The position numbers were made by a program, and so were the translations under genes. The notes under the pieces are model-generated. The model ran no database searches and was not told where the DNA came from. It saw nothing but the letters and a program-made list of their open reading frames with translations. Shown one piece after another: positions 1 to 8,306 of a DNA stretch of 37,579 nt; the stretch's first letter is position 1; each line of letters starts with the position of its first letter. The stretch is from an uncultured Bacteroidota bacterium (GTDB taxonomy: Bacteria > Bacteroidota > Bacteroidia > Chitinophagales > LD1): NCBI GenBank assembly GCA_903919075.1, contig CAIXGR010000039.1, positions 1 to 37,579 of the forward strand. Direction: 5' to 3'.

Positions 1-461
1 CCACGCAAACCCCAGCGCATTGAAATATGCCCTGCAGCAATGTCAACAATCATTTTAGGAATAAAAAACGGATTGAAGCGCGGCGCTTTATTAAGTGCCA
101 GGTTGGTAATTTCCTCAATAAAAACATCTAACCCTCCAATGCCCGAACCCCAAATAACACCTATCCGGTCTTTATTTACTCCAGGTAAATCTAATCCTGC
201 ATCTTTAATAGCCTCATCGCTTGCTACTAATGCAAATTGTGCAAAGCGGTCAAGTCGGCGTACTTCCTTTTTATCAATAAAGTTGGTGGGGTCAAAATTC
301 TTTACCTCGCAGGCAAACTTGGTTTTATAAAGCTCGCTGTTAAATCTGGTAATAGGGCCTGCACCGCTGGTTCCTTTTAATAAAGCATCCCAAAATTCGG
401 GCACCGTATTGCCTATTGGCGTTAACGCGCCCATGCCTGTTACTACTATTCGTTTAAACAT
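1..461 (-). CDS. fabF: Beta-ketoacyl-ACP synthase II, N-terminal part (runs off window)
   Basis: This enzyme condenses malonyl-ACP with a growing acyl-ACP in type II fatty acid synthesis, in the cytoplasm. The reverse strand starts with ATG at 461 and reads VVTGMGALTPIGN near the N-terminus, the KAS II signature start, then GAGPITRFN and a GSGIGGLD segment typical of FabF. About 153 residues are visible; the family is about 410-420 long, so the catalytic Cys (near residue 163) and the two His lie outside the window. acpP is upstream on the same strand, the usual partner gene. A hairpin with a T-run lies between the two genes, so fabF is probably transcribed by read-through or from its own promoter. 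The fabF call is secure; only the 3' end is missing. Confidence 0.95.
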   Translation of the reverse strand, partial: MFKRIVVTGMGALTPIGNTVPEFWDALLKGTSGAGPITRFNSELYKTKFACEVKNFDPTNFIDKKEVRRLDRFAQFALVASDEAIKDAGLDLPGVNKDRIGVIWGSGIGGLDVFIEEITNLALNKAPRFNPFFIPKMIVDIAAGHISMRWGLR

Positions 462-596
462 ATTACGACTATGTTTGAATTTATCCAGAAATTATTTGTG
501 CCCGCTATATGGCACATCCAAGCGCCCTCCACAAATCTTTGCCGCTTTAAACATTTGCCAAGTGTGTTTTGTTGCGCACACCTTCAAAACAGCTTT

Positions 597-625
597 AAAA
601 AAAAGTGGCAGACTTTCATCTGCCA
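597..625 (-). terminator. Intrinsic terminator/attenuator between acpP and fabF
   Basis: On the minus strand, a TGGCAGA / TCTGCCA stem (7 bp, plus a possible G-U closing pair) with a 6-nt loop is followed by C and eight T residues (604 down to 597). It sits 24 nt after the acpP stop codon. This is the layout of a Rho-independent terminator and would let acpP be transcribed in excess over fabF. Confidence 0.7.
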
Positions 626-648
626 TCTCCGTTTTTTCAGTAATTAAT

Positions 649-888
649 TTACTTGCTTATTGTTTTTTCAAGGTATTCAATTGCTTGACCTACGGTGCCA
701 ATGTTTTCGGCTTGCTCGTCAGGAATAGAAATATTGAATTCCTTTTCAAATTCCATGATCAGCTCAACTGTATCCAAAGAATCTGCTCCGAGATCGTTGG
801 TGAAACTTGCCTCGGGGGTAACCTGGCTTTCTTCAACGCCCAACTTGTCAACGATAATTTTCTTTACTCTTTCTGCGATGTTTGACAT
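649..888 (-). CDS. acpP: Acyl carrier protein
   Basis: A 79-residue acidic carrier protein that holds acyl chains on a phosphopantetheine arm during fatty acid and lipid synthesis. The attachment site is Ser37 in the invariant [10 protein letters not shown] motif, and the length is the usual 75-80. The start ATG at 888 gives the typical N-terminus [10 protein letters not shown]. fabF follows on the same strand, the standard partner arrangement. A promoter-like pair of boxes lies about 24-54 nt upstream, and a terminator hairpin follows the gene. Identification is essentially certain. Confidence 0.98.
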   Translation of the reverse strand: MSNIAERVKKIIVDKLGVEESQVTPEASFTNDLGADSLDTVELIMEFEKEFNISIPDEQAENIGTVGQAIEYLEKTISK

Positions 889-911
889 GTTTTTAAGATT
901 TAAATGTGGTG

Positions 912-942
912 CGAAAATAAAAACATCCCCTACGTTGACAAA
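912..942 (-). promoter_or_regulatory. Probable acpP promoter (Bacteroidota type)
   Basis: On the minus strand, TTTG (942-939), a 19-nt spacer, then TATTTTCG (919-912). The Bacteroidota consensus is TTTG at -33 and TAnnTTTG at -7, so the -7 box has one mismatch. Transcription would begin roughly 17 nt before the acpP start codon. Confidence 0.5.
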
Positions 943-1108
943 AAATAATTTGATATGTTAATTTTTGGGCTGATTAGTGACAACAAAAACATATTATATA
1001 GTATTGACATTGAACTTTTTATGTGTTTTTTATGGCAATATTGACTTCTGTTCGATTTACTGGCAAAAACCCGAAAAAAGCCCCTTTTACGCTGAAATGC
1101 CTCAATTA

Positions 1109-1116
1109 TACATTTG
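1109..1116 (+). promoter_or_regulatory. -7 box candidate for the IPExxxVDY-pyk operon
   Basis: TACATTTG is an exact match to the Bacteroidota TAnnTTTG box. It lies about 127 nt before the start codon at 1244, which would give a long leader containing the AT-rich inverted repeat. The upstream -33 box is only a T-run, so the assignment is tentative. Confidence 0.35.
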
Positions 1117-1243
1117 CCAAGTAATTGTAATTTCACCCAGCAATTCACTATTTACTTTTAGTATTTAGCCCTAAGTATTAAATCCAATGATTGCTTTTTG
1201 GCTGTCATCTTCATACTTTATACTAAATACTTAATCCTCGTTT

Positions 1244-1714
1244 ATGGCCGATAAGAAATTGAAAAACGAACTGGAAACTAACTATCGCCTGTTAGGTATA
1301 GCCTCTTCGCTTAAAGAATATACTTTGTGCCATCACCTTAATCTTTTCCTGGGTTGCGATTTCAGAAAACTCGAGCCGCTGACATTTGAACCTAAAGACC
1401 GGACACGAAAAATTCAATTCAGCATTTTTAAGGCCGAAGATGAAGAAGAGAATAATATATTTGCCGTCTTCGGAAATAAAAACCTGGGCGAATTTCTGTT
1501 GCCCGAAGTAAACAACTTCGATTATATTTTACAGATAACCGGTAAATATTCCGATGAGAAAATGAAGGGATTAACAGATGCCGTGAAACAGTTTCCAGAA
1601 GTTGTAATGAGCGCTGAAATACCTATTAAAAAAATTAAAAGTAAAGAACGGCTTATCTACCGCGAAGAAAAAGAAGCTCCGGTGCGATTCAAAATTCGGA
1701 AAAGCCCAAAATAA
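1244..1714 (+). CDS. IPExxxVDY family protein
   Basis: A 156-residue protein of a Bacteroidota-restricted family of unknown function, named for an IPExxxVDY-like motif. Here the motif reads LPEVNNFDY at about residues 86-94, with conservative changes (L for I, F for V). The N-terminal half contains a YRLLGIASSLKEYTLCHHLN segment typical of the family. The C-terminal tail is very basic (many K/R after residue 128), which could mean nucleic acid or membrane contact, but this is inference. There is no signal peptide or membrane segment. pyk starts 11 nt after its stop, so the two are almost certainly co-transcribed; this linkage is common in the phylum. Confidence 0.85.
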   Translation: MADKKLKNELETNYRLLGIASSLKEYTLCHHLNLFLGCDFRKLEPLTFEPKDRTRKIQFSIFKAEDEEENNIFAVFGNKNLGEFLLPEVNNFDYILQITGKYSDEKMKGLTDAVKQFPEVVMSAEIPIKKIKSKERLIYREEKEAPVRFKIRKSPK

Positions 1715-1725
1715 ATTTGCAGTCA

Positions 1726-3156
1726 ATGAAAGTTCGAGTAAATAAAACAAAGATTATAGCCACTTTCGGCCCCGCCTGTAACGACATGGCAACGCTTGAA
1801 GATATGGTGGGTGCGGGTGTAGATGTATTTCGCTTTAATATGAGCCACGGCACCTACGAAGATCATTTGGAAGGAATTAAAAAAATCCGCCAAATGAATA
1901 AAGAGCACAATTTAAATGTTGCCATTTTAATTGACTTGCAAGGCCCAAAAATTCGTATCGGCGAGGTGCGCGATAATATGGAAGTGCTGGAGAAAGACCA
2001 GATTATTGAAATAACCAATATTGAAAGTGTAAGTACTTTCAAAAAGCTTTATATCAGTTACAAAAACTTACCGCAGGAAGTTAAACCCGGCCATTCTATT
2101 TTAATTGATGATGGTAAAATACAATTAACAGTAATCGAATCCAATCATAAAGACCTCATCAAAGCAAAAGTCGTTACCGGTGGCAAAATAAGCAACAACA
2201 AAGGCGTAAACCTGCCCGATACAAAAACCACGGTTCCTGCGCTTACCGAAAAAGACCATAAGGATTTAAAGTTTGCCATGGATAACGGCGCAAATTGGAT
2301 TGCTCTTTCTTTTGTTCGTTCGCCGGAAGATGTGGAAGAACTAAAAGCCATCATCGGCAAAAAAAACTCTTACATGAAGGTGATGGCCAAAATTGAAAAG
2401 CCCGAAGCCTTAATTGAATTAGACAGCATTATTAAAATTACCGACGGCATTATGATTGCCCGCGGTGATCTTGCAGTAGAAGTGCCGCAGGAAAGAATGC
2501 CCCTGATACAAAAAGATATTATTGCCCGCTGCCTTCGTTTTGCCAAGCCGGTAGTTGTAGCTACGCAAATGATGGATAGCATGATTGAAAATCCCAATCC
2601 CACCCGTGCCGAAATAACTGATGTAGCCAACGCTGTAATTGACGGAACCGATGCGGTGATGTTAAGTGGCGAAACCTCAACCGGTAAATACCCTGTTAAA
2701 GTAATACAGGTAATGGAGAAAATTTTATCAAACGTTGAACAGGCAAATATTATTTACGACAAGCATCAAAGTGCAGAAAACACATCCGAAACTTTTATCA
2801 GCGATGCTATTTGTTACAGCGCTGCCCGACTTAGTTCCGAACTTGGCGCTAAAGCAATTATAGGCATGACCTTTAGCGGCTATACCAGTTTTATGCTTTC
2901 AAGCTACCGCCCAAAAGCCAACATTTATATTTTTACTGAGAACATGGACCTCCTCAATTCATTAAGTATGTGTTGGGGCGTGCGCGCTTTTCATTACGAT
3001 AAATTTGAAGGCACTGATACATCTATTCACGATGTTATCAGAATATTAAGAGAGAACCGCCTTTTAAAGAAAGGAGACCTTGTAGTTAATACCGGTAGCA
3101 TGCCCATGAGCCACCGGGGGCGCGCAAACATGGTAAAAGTAACTGAAGTAGAATAA
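1726..3156 (+). CDS. pyk: Pyruvate kinase
   Basis: This 476-residue enzyme catalyses the last step of glycolysis, phosphoenolpyruvate plus ADP to pyruvate plus ATP. Seen: TKIIATFGPAC at the N-terminus; the active-site segment VMAKIEKPEAL with its catalytic Lys; MIARGDLAVEVP, which binds metal and substrate; and MLSGETSTGKYPV. The C-terminal alpha/beta domain is complete and there is no extra PEP-utiliser domain. I chose the ATG at 1726 (MKVRVNKTK) over an in-frame TTG three codons earlier, because the ATG leaves an 11-nt gap after the upstream stop and fits the family N-terminus. It forms an operon with the IPExxxVDY gene. Confidence 0.97.
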   Translation: MKVRVNKTKIIATFGPACNDMATLEDMVGAGVDVFRFNMSHGTYEDHLEGIKKIRQMNKEHNLNVAILIDLQGPKIRIGEVRDNMEVLEKDQIIEITNIESVSTFKKLYISYKNLPQEVKPGHSILIDDGKIQLTVIESNHKDLIKAKVVTGGKISNNKGVNLPDTKTTVPALTEKDHKDLKFAMDNGANWIALSFVRSPEDVEELKAIIGKKNSYMKVMAKIEKPEALIELDSIIKITDGIMIARGDLAVEVPQERMPLIQKDIIARCLRFAKPVVVATQMMDSMIENPNPTRAEITDVANAVIDGTDAVMLSGETSTGKYPVKVIQVMEKILSNVEQANIIYDKHQSAENTSETFISDAICYSAARLSSELGAKAIIGMTFSGYTSFMLSSYRPKANIYIFTENMDLLNSLSMCWGVRAFHYDKFEGTDTSIHDVIRILRENRLLKKGDLVVNTGSMPMSHRGRANMVKVTEVE

Positions 3157-3186
3157 GTAATTAGTATTCAAATATGTTTTGCGGGG

Positions 3187-3227
3187 AGCGGTTCTCCCTT
3201 TAGGAGTTAGAGGGTGCGGGGAGCCGG
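3187..3227. repeat. Degenerate palindromic intergenic element
   Basis: A GC-richer block between pyk and the M42 peptidase gene. It contains GGTTCTCCC ... AGGAG ... AGAGGGTGCGGGGAGCC with self-complementary parts (CTCCC against GGGAG/GAGGG). It resembles the short palindromic intergenic elements common in Bacteroidota genomes. Similar G/C-rich blocks occur at 29064-29102 and 33826-33881. Family membership is from memory and not tested. Confidence 0.4.
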
Positions 3228-3280
3228 AAAATATATACTTGCGAAAAACACACATACATTTAAAACTAAAAACACAACAT

Positions 3281-4336
3281 ATGTCAATCAATGTATCGCT
3301 GCTAAAAAAAATATGCGAAACGCCTGGTGTGCCGGGCCACGAACAAAAAGTACGTGAACTTGTTCAACGCGAATTAAAGGGCCTGGCCGATGAAGTTACA
3401 GTTGACAACATGGGCAATCTTATAGCTTTAAAAAAAGGAAAGAGCAGCAGCAAAAAAGTTATGGCTGCCGCCCACATGGATGAAATAGGTTTTATTATAA
3501 GCCATATTGATGACAACGGATTTCTTCGTTTTCATCCACTCGGTGGCTTCGACCCTAAAACCCTTACTGCGCAACGCGTAGTAGTGCATGGCAAAAAAGA
3601 TGTTATAGGTGTAATGGGCACCAAACCCATTCACTTAATGACTGCCGAAGAAAGAGTAAAGCCACTAATACTTACCGATTATTTTATCGACCTCGGAATG
3701 AAGAAAAGCGAAGTGGTAAAAATTGTAGAAGTAGGTAACGTAGTAACCCGCGAGCGCGAATTAATTGAAATGGGCGATTGCGTAAACTGCAAATCAATCG
3801 ATAACCGCGTAGCGGTTTTTATCTTGATTGAAACCTTGAAAGAAATGAAGGGGAAAAAAATTCCGTACGATTTTTATGCTGTATTTACCGTGCAGGAAGA
3901 AGTAGGTATTCGCGGCGCGCAAGTTGCCGCACACCATATCGACCCTTACTTTAGTTTTTGTATCGACACAACAATTGCATTCGATACGCCCGGTTCAAAG
4001 CCTGAAGAAAATGTAACGAAGTTGGGCGAAGGCGTAGCTATTAAAATAATGGATTCATCAGCCATTTGCGACTACCGGATGGTAAAATACATGAAAGAAC
4101 AGGCCGGCAAAAACAAAATTAAATGGCAGCATGAATTATTACCTGCCGGCGGCACCGATACTGCCGGTATGCAGCGCATGGCAAAAAACGGAACCATAGC
4201 CGGCGCTGTTTCAATTCCAACTCGCCACATTCACTCGGTTATTGAAATGGCACATAAAGACGACATACAGGGAAATATAGATTTGCTAACCACCTGCGTA
4301 AGCAATTTAGATAAATATGATTGGAGTTTTGTGTAG
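3281..4336 (+). CDS. M42 family metallo-aminopeptidase
   Basis: A 351-residue cytoplasmic dizinc aminopeptidase of the M42 (glutamyl/deblocking aminopeptidase, FrvX-like) family, normally a large oligomeric shell that trims peptides. Metal and catalytic motifs seen in order: AAHMDEIGF (His65, Asp67), NCKSIDNRV near residue 174 (bridging Asp), the catalytic TVQEEVG pair of Glu near 205, FCIDTT, and TRHIHS near 315 (final metal His). The frame is open upstream to 3179, but that part is repeat-like intergenic sequence; ATG 3281 gives the family N-terminus (LLKKICETPGVPGHEQ). The exact substrate cannot be read from sequence. Predicted independent transcription or read-through from pyk. Confidence 0.93.
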   Translation: MSINVSLLKKICETPGVPGHEQKVRELVQRELKGLADEVTVDNMGNLIALKKGKSSSKKVMAAAHMDEIGFIISHIDDNGFLRFHPLGGFDPKTLTAQRVVVHGKKDVIGVMGTKPIHLMTAEERVKPLILTDYFIDLGMKKSEVVKIVEVGNVVTRERELIEMGDCVNCKSIDNRVAVFILIETLKEMKGKKIPYDFYAVFTVQEEVGIRGAQVAAHHIDPYFSFCIDTTIAFDTPGSKPEENVTKLGEGVAIKIMDSSAICDYRMVKYMKEQAGKNKIKWQHELLPAGGTDTAGMQRMAKNGTIAGAVSIPTRHIHSVIEMAHKDDIQGNIDLLTTCVSNLDKYDWSFV

Positions 4337-4380
4337 CTTAGTGGGGTGATTATTTAATCTCACAAGCACAACCTCTAATT

Positions 4381-4611
4381 ATGTGGACCAAAAAAGATAA
4401 TTCCCTCAAAAAAACTTTCAAATTCAAAAACTTTAATGAAGCCTTCGGCTTTATGACTCGCGTGGCCCTCATTGCCGAAAAAATGGACCATCATCCTCAC
4501 TGGATAAATGTATACAACCGGGTTGAAATAACTTTAAACACTCACAGTGCCGGTGATATTGTTACTGAAAAAGACCGAAAGCTGGCCAAAGAGATTGATA
4601 AGATTCGTTAG
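4381..4611 (+). CDS. Pterin-4-alpha-carbinolamine dehydratase (4a-hydroxytetrahydrobiopterin dehydratase)
   Basis: A 76-residue protein that dehydrates 4a-hydroxytetrahydropterin so the cofactor of aromatic amino acid hydroxylases can be recycled. The family motif is clear: [16 protein letters not shown] with His37-His38-Pro39, His55 in NTHSAG, and Asp65 near the end, matching the catalytic His triad. It is at the short end of the family range (about 75-110). No phenylalanine or tryptophan hydroxylase gene lies in the window, so the partner is elsewhere, or it serves another pterin process. Its stop codon directly abuts that of the convergent beta-barrel gene at 4612. Confidence 0.9.
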   Translation: MWTKKDNSLKKTFKFKNFNEAFGFMTRVALIAEKMDHHPHWINVYNRVEITLNTHSAGDIVTEKDRKLAKEIDKIR

Positions 4612-5406
4612 TTACAATCCCTGTGTTTCTTCTTTTACCTTTTTCTTTGGGCTAATATAAAATACAAGGCTTAAACCTACGCTACTACTTGCCAAACTAA
4701 GGGTATGGCTGTTAATTTCGCCATAATAAGTACCGCTATTAATGGGAACATTATTATTCTGGCTACCCGAGTTTATATTAGTATAAGAAACCACTTCTGT
4801 TCCTTTTCTGCCAATATACGTAATCCCTAAATTCGCCGAAATCCCTAAAGCTAAGTTTTTATAAAAAAAATACTGCCCGCCTAGCATTAATCCACCACCT
4901 ACTGAATATCCGAAAGGATAAGTGGTGGAATTAATTATCTGGCTATAATAGTCTGTTGCCACTGTTACCGAATTTGAGCTGTTGGATAACGTAATGGAAC
5001 CTGTTCCAAGCGAAAGATTAGCGCCGGTGTATAAATCAAGATTACTTTTTATTTCGAAATGATAAAGGATAAACGGGTTTATACTCAAAGCCATGGTCTT
5101 GTTTGAACTGGTTGTTGTTTGCTGGCCAATAACATAAAACCCGCTCTGGCCTGAAGGGTGGTCATAATAGGTTTGTTGGGCAGATATGCTAGCGGCGGTG
5201 CTTTGTGAATATTGAACATTAACAGAAGAGCCTACCTCCCAATGGTTGGTTACCAAGCCGCTAAAAGTAAGTCCTTGTATAGCTGTTCCATTAAAACTCA
5301 CACCATACTTTACTCCGAAATCGCCAATAACTGGTTTATTAGTTTGTCCGGCCGCTAATAGGCATATTAGCATGGTTATAGTTGTAAAATTTCTTTTCTT
5401 ATTCAT
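4612..5406 (-). CDS. Secreted outer membrane beta-barrel-like protein
   Basis: A 264-residue protein with a short signal peptide (about the first 20 residues, ending near LLAAGQ). The rest alternates polar and hydrophobic residues and is rich in Gly, Ser, Thr, Tyr and Asn, as in outer membrane beta-barrels. Segments such as YPFGYSVGGGLMLGGQYFFY and LALGISANLGITYIG look like transmembrane strands. Ser/Asn-rich stretches probably form loops. The C-terminus is charged (KKKVKEETQGL) and does not end in the classic aromatic residue. Function is unknown. A TATATTTC sequence at 5457-5450 resembles a -7 box. It is divergent from ligA and convergent, with no gap, with the pterin dehydratase gene. Confidence 0.75.
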   Translation of the reverse strand: MNKKRNFTTITMLICLLAAGQTNKPVIGDFGVKYGVSFNGTAIQGLTFSGLVTNHWEVGSSVNVQYSQSTAASISAQQTYYDHPSGQSGFYVIGQQTTTSSNKTMALSINPFILYHFEIKSNLDLYTGANLSLGTGSITLSNSSNSVTVATDYYSQIINSTTYPFGYSVGGGLMLGGQYFFYKNLALGISANLGITYIGRKGTEVVSYTNINSGSQNNNVPINSGTYYGEINSHTLSLASSSVGLSLVFYISPKKKVKEETQGL

Positions 5407-5471
5407 GGTTTTTTGGTTTTATTTTGAAACTTGAAAACGTGTTAAGGCAGAAATATAGATAAATATTAATT

Positions 5472-7571
5472 ATGTATTCTAAAGAGCAACAGCATCAACT
5501 TAATTTGTTAACTGAAAAAATAATTCAGCATAAAGAGTCCCTTTCCGATAAAGAAAAAGCAGAGGCACTAAAAAAAGCAATCAACTACCATGACTGGCGC
5601 TACTATGTGCTAAGCGAACCCTTAATAACCGATTTCGATTACGACCAGATTTTTAAAGAGTTAAAAAAAATTGAAGCCGATAATCCTAAGTTAGTTACAC
5701 CCGATTCTCCAACACAACGGGTAGCACGCGCCTTAACCAGCGATTTCGAACAGGTTAGCCATTTGGTTTCCATGCTCTCGCTCGAAAACTCGTACAATGC
5801 CGATGACTTAAATGACTTTGACAGAAAAGTAAAAGAGTTTACCAGCGAAGATAAAATCGACTATTGTGTTGAACCCAAATTCGACGGTGCAAGCATTGCG
5901 TTGGTATATGAAGATGATATGCTTGTTCGCGCAGCCACTCGCGGCGATGGAGCGGTGGGCGAAGACATTACAAATAATGCCAAAGCGCTGGCCTCCATTC
6001 CACTTACTGCAGCATTTTCAAAACATGGAATTTATAAAATAGAAGTACGCGGCGAAGTAATTATACGCAAAGATGTTTTTGAAAAAATGAATGCCGAGCG
6101 AAAAGCTGCCGGCGAAAAAACTTTTCAAAATTCACGCAACACCGCCTCCGGTTCATTAAGATTAAAAGACCCTAACGAAGCCGCCAGCCGAAAACTGGAA
6201 GCGGTTTTGTATCACGTAAGTTTTGCTGAAGATAAAAACGGAAACAATTTACTTGCCGGTAAGCTCCATTCTCATTTTCATACTATAGAAATATTATACG
6301 ATTGCGGATTTAAAACACCCATCCACGAATTAAAAGTTTGCCACAATATTGACGATGTACATACTTTCATACAAACATGGGAGAAAAAAAGAGTTGGTTT
6401 TAATATTGAAACCGACGGCATGGTTATTAAAGTAAATGGCTTGAAGGAACAACAAAAATGCGGCTACACCTCGCACCATCCGCGTTGGGCTATGGCATTT
6501 AAATTTCAAGCCAAGCAGGCGCAATCTAAACTTGTGGATGTTGAGTATCAGGTGGGAAGGACCGGTGCCATTACACCGGTAGCTAAAATTCAACCGGTGG
6601 CCTTAGCCGGCGTTACCATTTCATCCATCTCATTACACAACGCTGACTTTATTACCGAAAAAGACATTCGCATTAACGACACCGTAATTGTTGAGCGCGC
6701 CGGCGAGGTAATTCCATATATTGTTGGCGTGGTAGCTGATTTGCGCACCGGTAAGGAAAAGAAAATTGATTTCCCAACACAATGCCCATCATGCGGAGAG
6801 GATTTAGTAAAACCTGAAGACGAAGTAGCATGGCGTTGCGATAATGCCGATTGTCCCGCCCAGGCCGAAGAACGCGTCATTCATTTTGTTTCGAAAGATG
6901 CTATGGATATTGATGGCTTCGGGCGTGCTATTGTAATAGATTTTATTCAGCGCGGGTATATTAAAACCATGGAAGATATTTATCGCCTGCCATACAATTC
7001 CATTTTAGAATTAGAAGGCTGGGGAGGAAAATCTGTAGAAAACCTAAAACAGGGAATAGAAGAATCGAAAGACCGTGCCATTTGGAGGTTGTTGAACGGA
7101 CTAGGAATTCGGCATGTGGGTGTTACTACTTCAAAAGACCTAACTGCACATTTAAAATCTATTCTTGATTTGAAAGATTATAGCCTCGAAGATTTGATAA
7201 ACATAGAAGGTATAGGCCCCAAAGTTGCACAAAGTATATTCGAATTTTTTAATAACGAAGGCAACATCCGCTTACTTCACGCATTAGAAGAATTTGGTGT
7301 AAACATAAACAACCGGCCGGCCGATCTGCGCGCCAAAAACAATAAGCTGGAAGGAAAAACCTTTCTGTTTACCGGCAGCCTTCAACAATTTACCCGCGAC
7401 CAGGCTAAAGAACTAGTTGAACAAAACGGCGGCAAATTATTAAGCGGCGTAAGCGCCAACCTTAATTACCTAATAGCAGGCGAAGAAGCGGGCAGTAAAC
7501 TATCGAAGGCAAAAAAAATACCGTCCATTCAAATATTAACCGAGGATGATTTTTTAAAAATGATTTCGTGA
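5472..7571 (+). CDS. ligA: NAD-dependent DNA ligase
   Basis: This 699-residue enzyme seals nicks in replication and repair using NAD+. Domains in order: Ia domain (about 30-95; YHDWRYYVLSEP), adenylation domain with the AMP-accepting Lys136 in EPKFDGAS, OB fold (VDVEYQVGRTGAITPVA), a four-Cys zinc finger starting near residue 438 (CPSCGE ... CDNADC), helix-hairpin-helix repeats (about 490-610), and a C-terminal BRCT domain from about 622. Length and domain order are those of a complete LigA. The start ATG follows a 65-nt region shared with the divergent beta-barrel gene. Confidence 0.98.
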   Translation: MYSKEQQHQLNLLTEKIIQHKESLSDKEKAEALKKAINYHDWRYYVLSEPLITDFDYDQIFKELKKIEADNPKLVTPDSPTQRVARALTSDFEQVSHLVSMLSLENSYNADDLNDFDRKVKEFTSEDKIDYCVEPKFDGASIALVYEDDMLVRAATRGDGAVGEDITNNAKALASIPLTAAFSKHGIYKIEVRGEVIIRKDVFEKMNAERKAAGEKTFQNSRNTASGSLRLKDPNEAASRKLEAVLYHVSFAEDKNGNNLLAGKLHSHFHTIEILYDCGFKTPIHELKVCHNIDDVHTFIQTWEKKRVGFNIETDGMVIKVNGLKEQQKCGYTSHHPRWAMAFKFQAKQAQSKLVDVEYQVGRTGAITPVAKIQPVALAGVTISSISLHNADFITEKDIRINDTVIVERAGEVIPYIVGVVADLRTGKEKKIDFPTQCPSCGEDLVKPEDEVAWRCDNADCPAQAEERVIHFVSKDAMDIDGFGRAIVIDFIQRGYIKTMEDIYRLPYNSILELEGWGGKSVENLKQGIEESKDRAIWRLLNGLGIRHVGVTTSKDLTAHLKSILDLKDYSLEDLINIEGIGPKVAQSIFEFFNNEGNIRLLHALEEFGVNINNRPADLRAKNNKLEGKTFLFTGSLQQFTRDQAKELVEQNGGKLLSGVSANLNYLIAGEEAGSKLSKAKKIPSIQILTEDDFLKMIS

Positions 7572-7583
7572 CAGCAATTAAAA

Positions 7584-8150
7584 CTACTTGGCTGCCTTTA
7601 AAAACTCGTAAATCTTTTTCCAATCGCGGGTTTCAACCGCCACAAAAGGTTTTAATTGTTCTGCACTTTCTTTAATATCTGTTGCGCCTAAATTTCTGCC
7701 ATCATTCATAAAAACACTCATGCAGCCCAAATTCTTTGCGAGTTTTACATCCGTAATTCTATCGCCTATTACAAATGAGTTGGGTAAATCATATTGCTCC
7801 GAAAAATATTTCGTCAGCATACCGGTACCCGGCTTGCGCGTTGGCAAATTCTCATGCGGGTATGATTTATCAATACAAATTTCCGAAAACCTTATCCCTT
7901 CGTTTTCAAAAACGCGAACAATAAAATTCTGCACCTTCCAAAAATCTTCTTCAGGAAAATCAGCTGTGCCCAAGCCATCTTGGTTAGTTACCATCACTAA
8001 TTCATAATTCAGTTCGCGCACTATTCTTCCCAGGTATTGAAAAACCTCCGGGTAAAAAATCAACTTTTCAAATTGCTCAATCTTAAAATCATCTGTCTCC
8101 AATATCAATGTCCCGTCGCGGTCAATAAATAAAACTTTCTTCTTTCCCAT
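7584..8150 (-). CDS. HisB-N-like HAD phosphatase (probable histidinol-phosphatase)
   Basis: A 188-residue HAD-IIIA hydrolase closely resembling the N-terminal half of bifunctional HisB. Seen: LFIDRDGTL with nucleophile Asp10 and Asp12, MVTNQDGLGTADFP (very like HisB), TRKPGTGML, and IGDRITDVKLAKNLG. The known reaction of this domain is L-histidinol phosphate dephosphorylation. It lacks the imidazoleglycerol-phosphate dehydratase half and stands outside any his operon. The loop before RKP, which in E. coli HisB carries three Cys and a His that bind zinc, here reads CIDKSYPHENLPT and has no Cys cluster. Another phosphatase role (for example on a sugar phosphate) is possible. It is convergent with ligA, 12 bp apart. 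Confidence 0.75.
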   Translation of the reverse strand: MGKKKVLFIDRDGTLILETDDFKIEQFEKLIFYPEVFQYLGRIVRELNYELVMVTNQDGLGTADFPEEDFWKVQNFIVRVFENEGIRFSEICIDKSYPHENLPTRKPGTGMLTKYFSEQYDLPNSFVIGDRITDVKLAKNLGCMSVFMNDGRNLGATDIKESAEQLKPFVAVETRDWKKIYEFLKAAK

Positions 8151-8306
8151 GCCGTAAGTTTACGAAGCCTTTTTCAGGATTCGTAAATTTTCGCTATAGA
8201 ATATCCTTTCTCCACCTCACAAATCCGTTAAGCCTACACAGGCTCGCCAGTCAAAATATCACTTTAATAAAATTAGTGTATCTTTAATCTACTAAATTAA
8301 TAGACT

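Larger units (their letters stand above)
889..1243. other. 355-bp divergent intergenic region with AT-rich inverted repeat
   Basis: This gap lies between acpP (minus) and the IPExxxVDY gene (plus). It holds the acpP promoter, an exact TAnnTTTG box on the plus strand (TACATTTG, 1109-1116), and an imperfect 12-nt inverted repeat: TTTAGTATTTAG at 1157-1168 and CTAAATACTTAA at 1223-1234, matching at 11 of 12 positions. Short open frames exist on both strands, but none resembles a protein or has a convincing start. No RNA gene was recognised. Confidence 0.6.

Noticed and set aside
409-885. 158-codon open frame on the plus strand over acpP and the acpP-fabF gap
   Set aside because: It is antisense to acpP, whose product is unmistakable, and its translation looks like no protein family.
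930-1168. Short open frames in the 889-1243 gap (72 codons minus, 63 codons plus)
   Set aside because: AT-rich intergenic sequence containing promoter boxes; translations are low-complexity and have no convincing starts.
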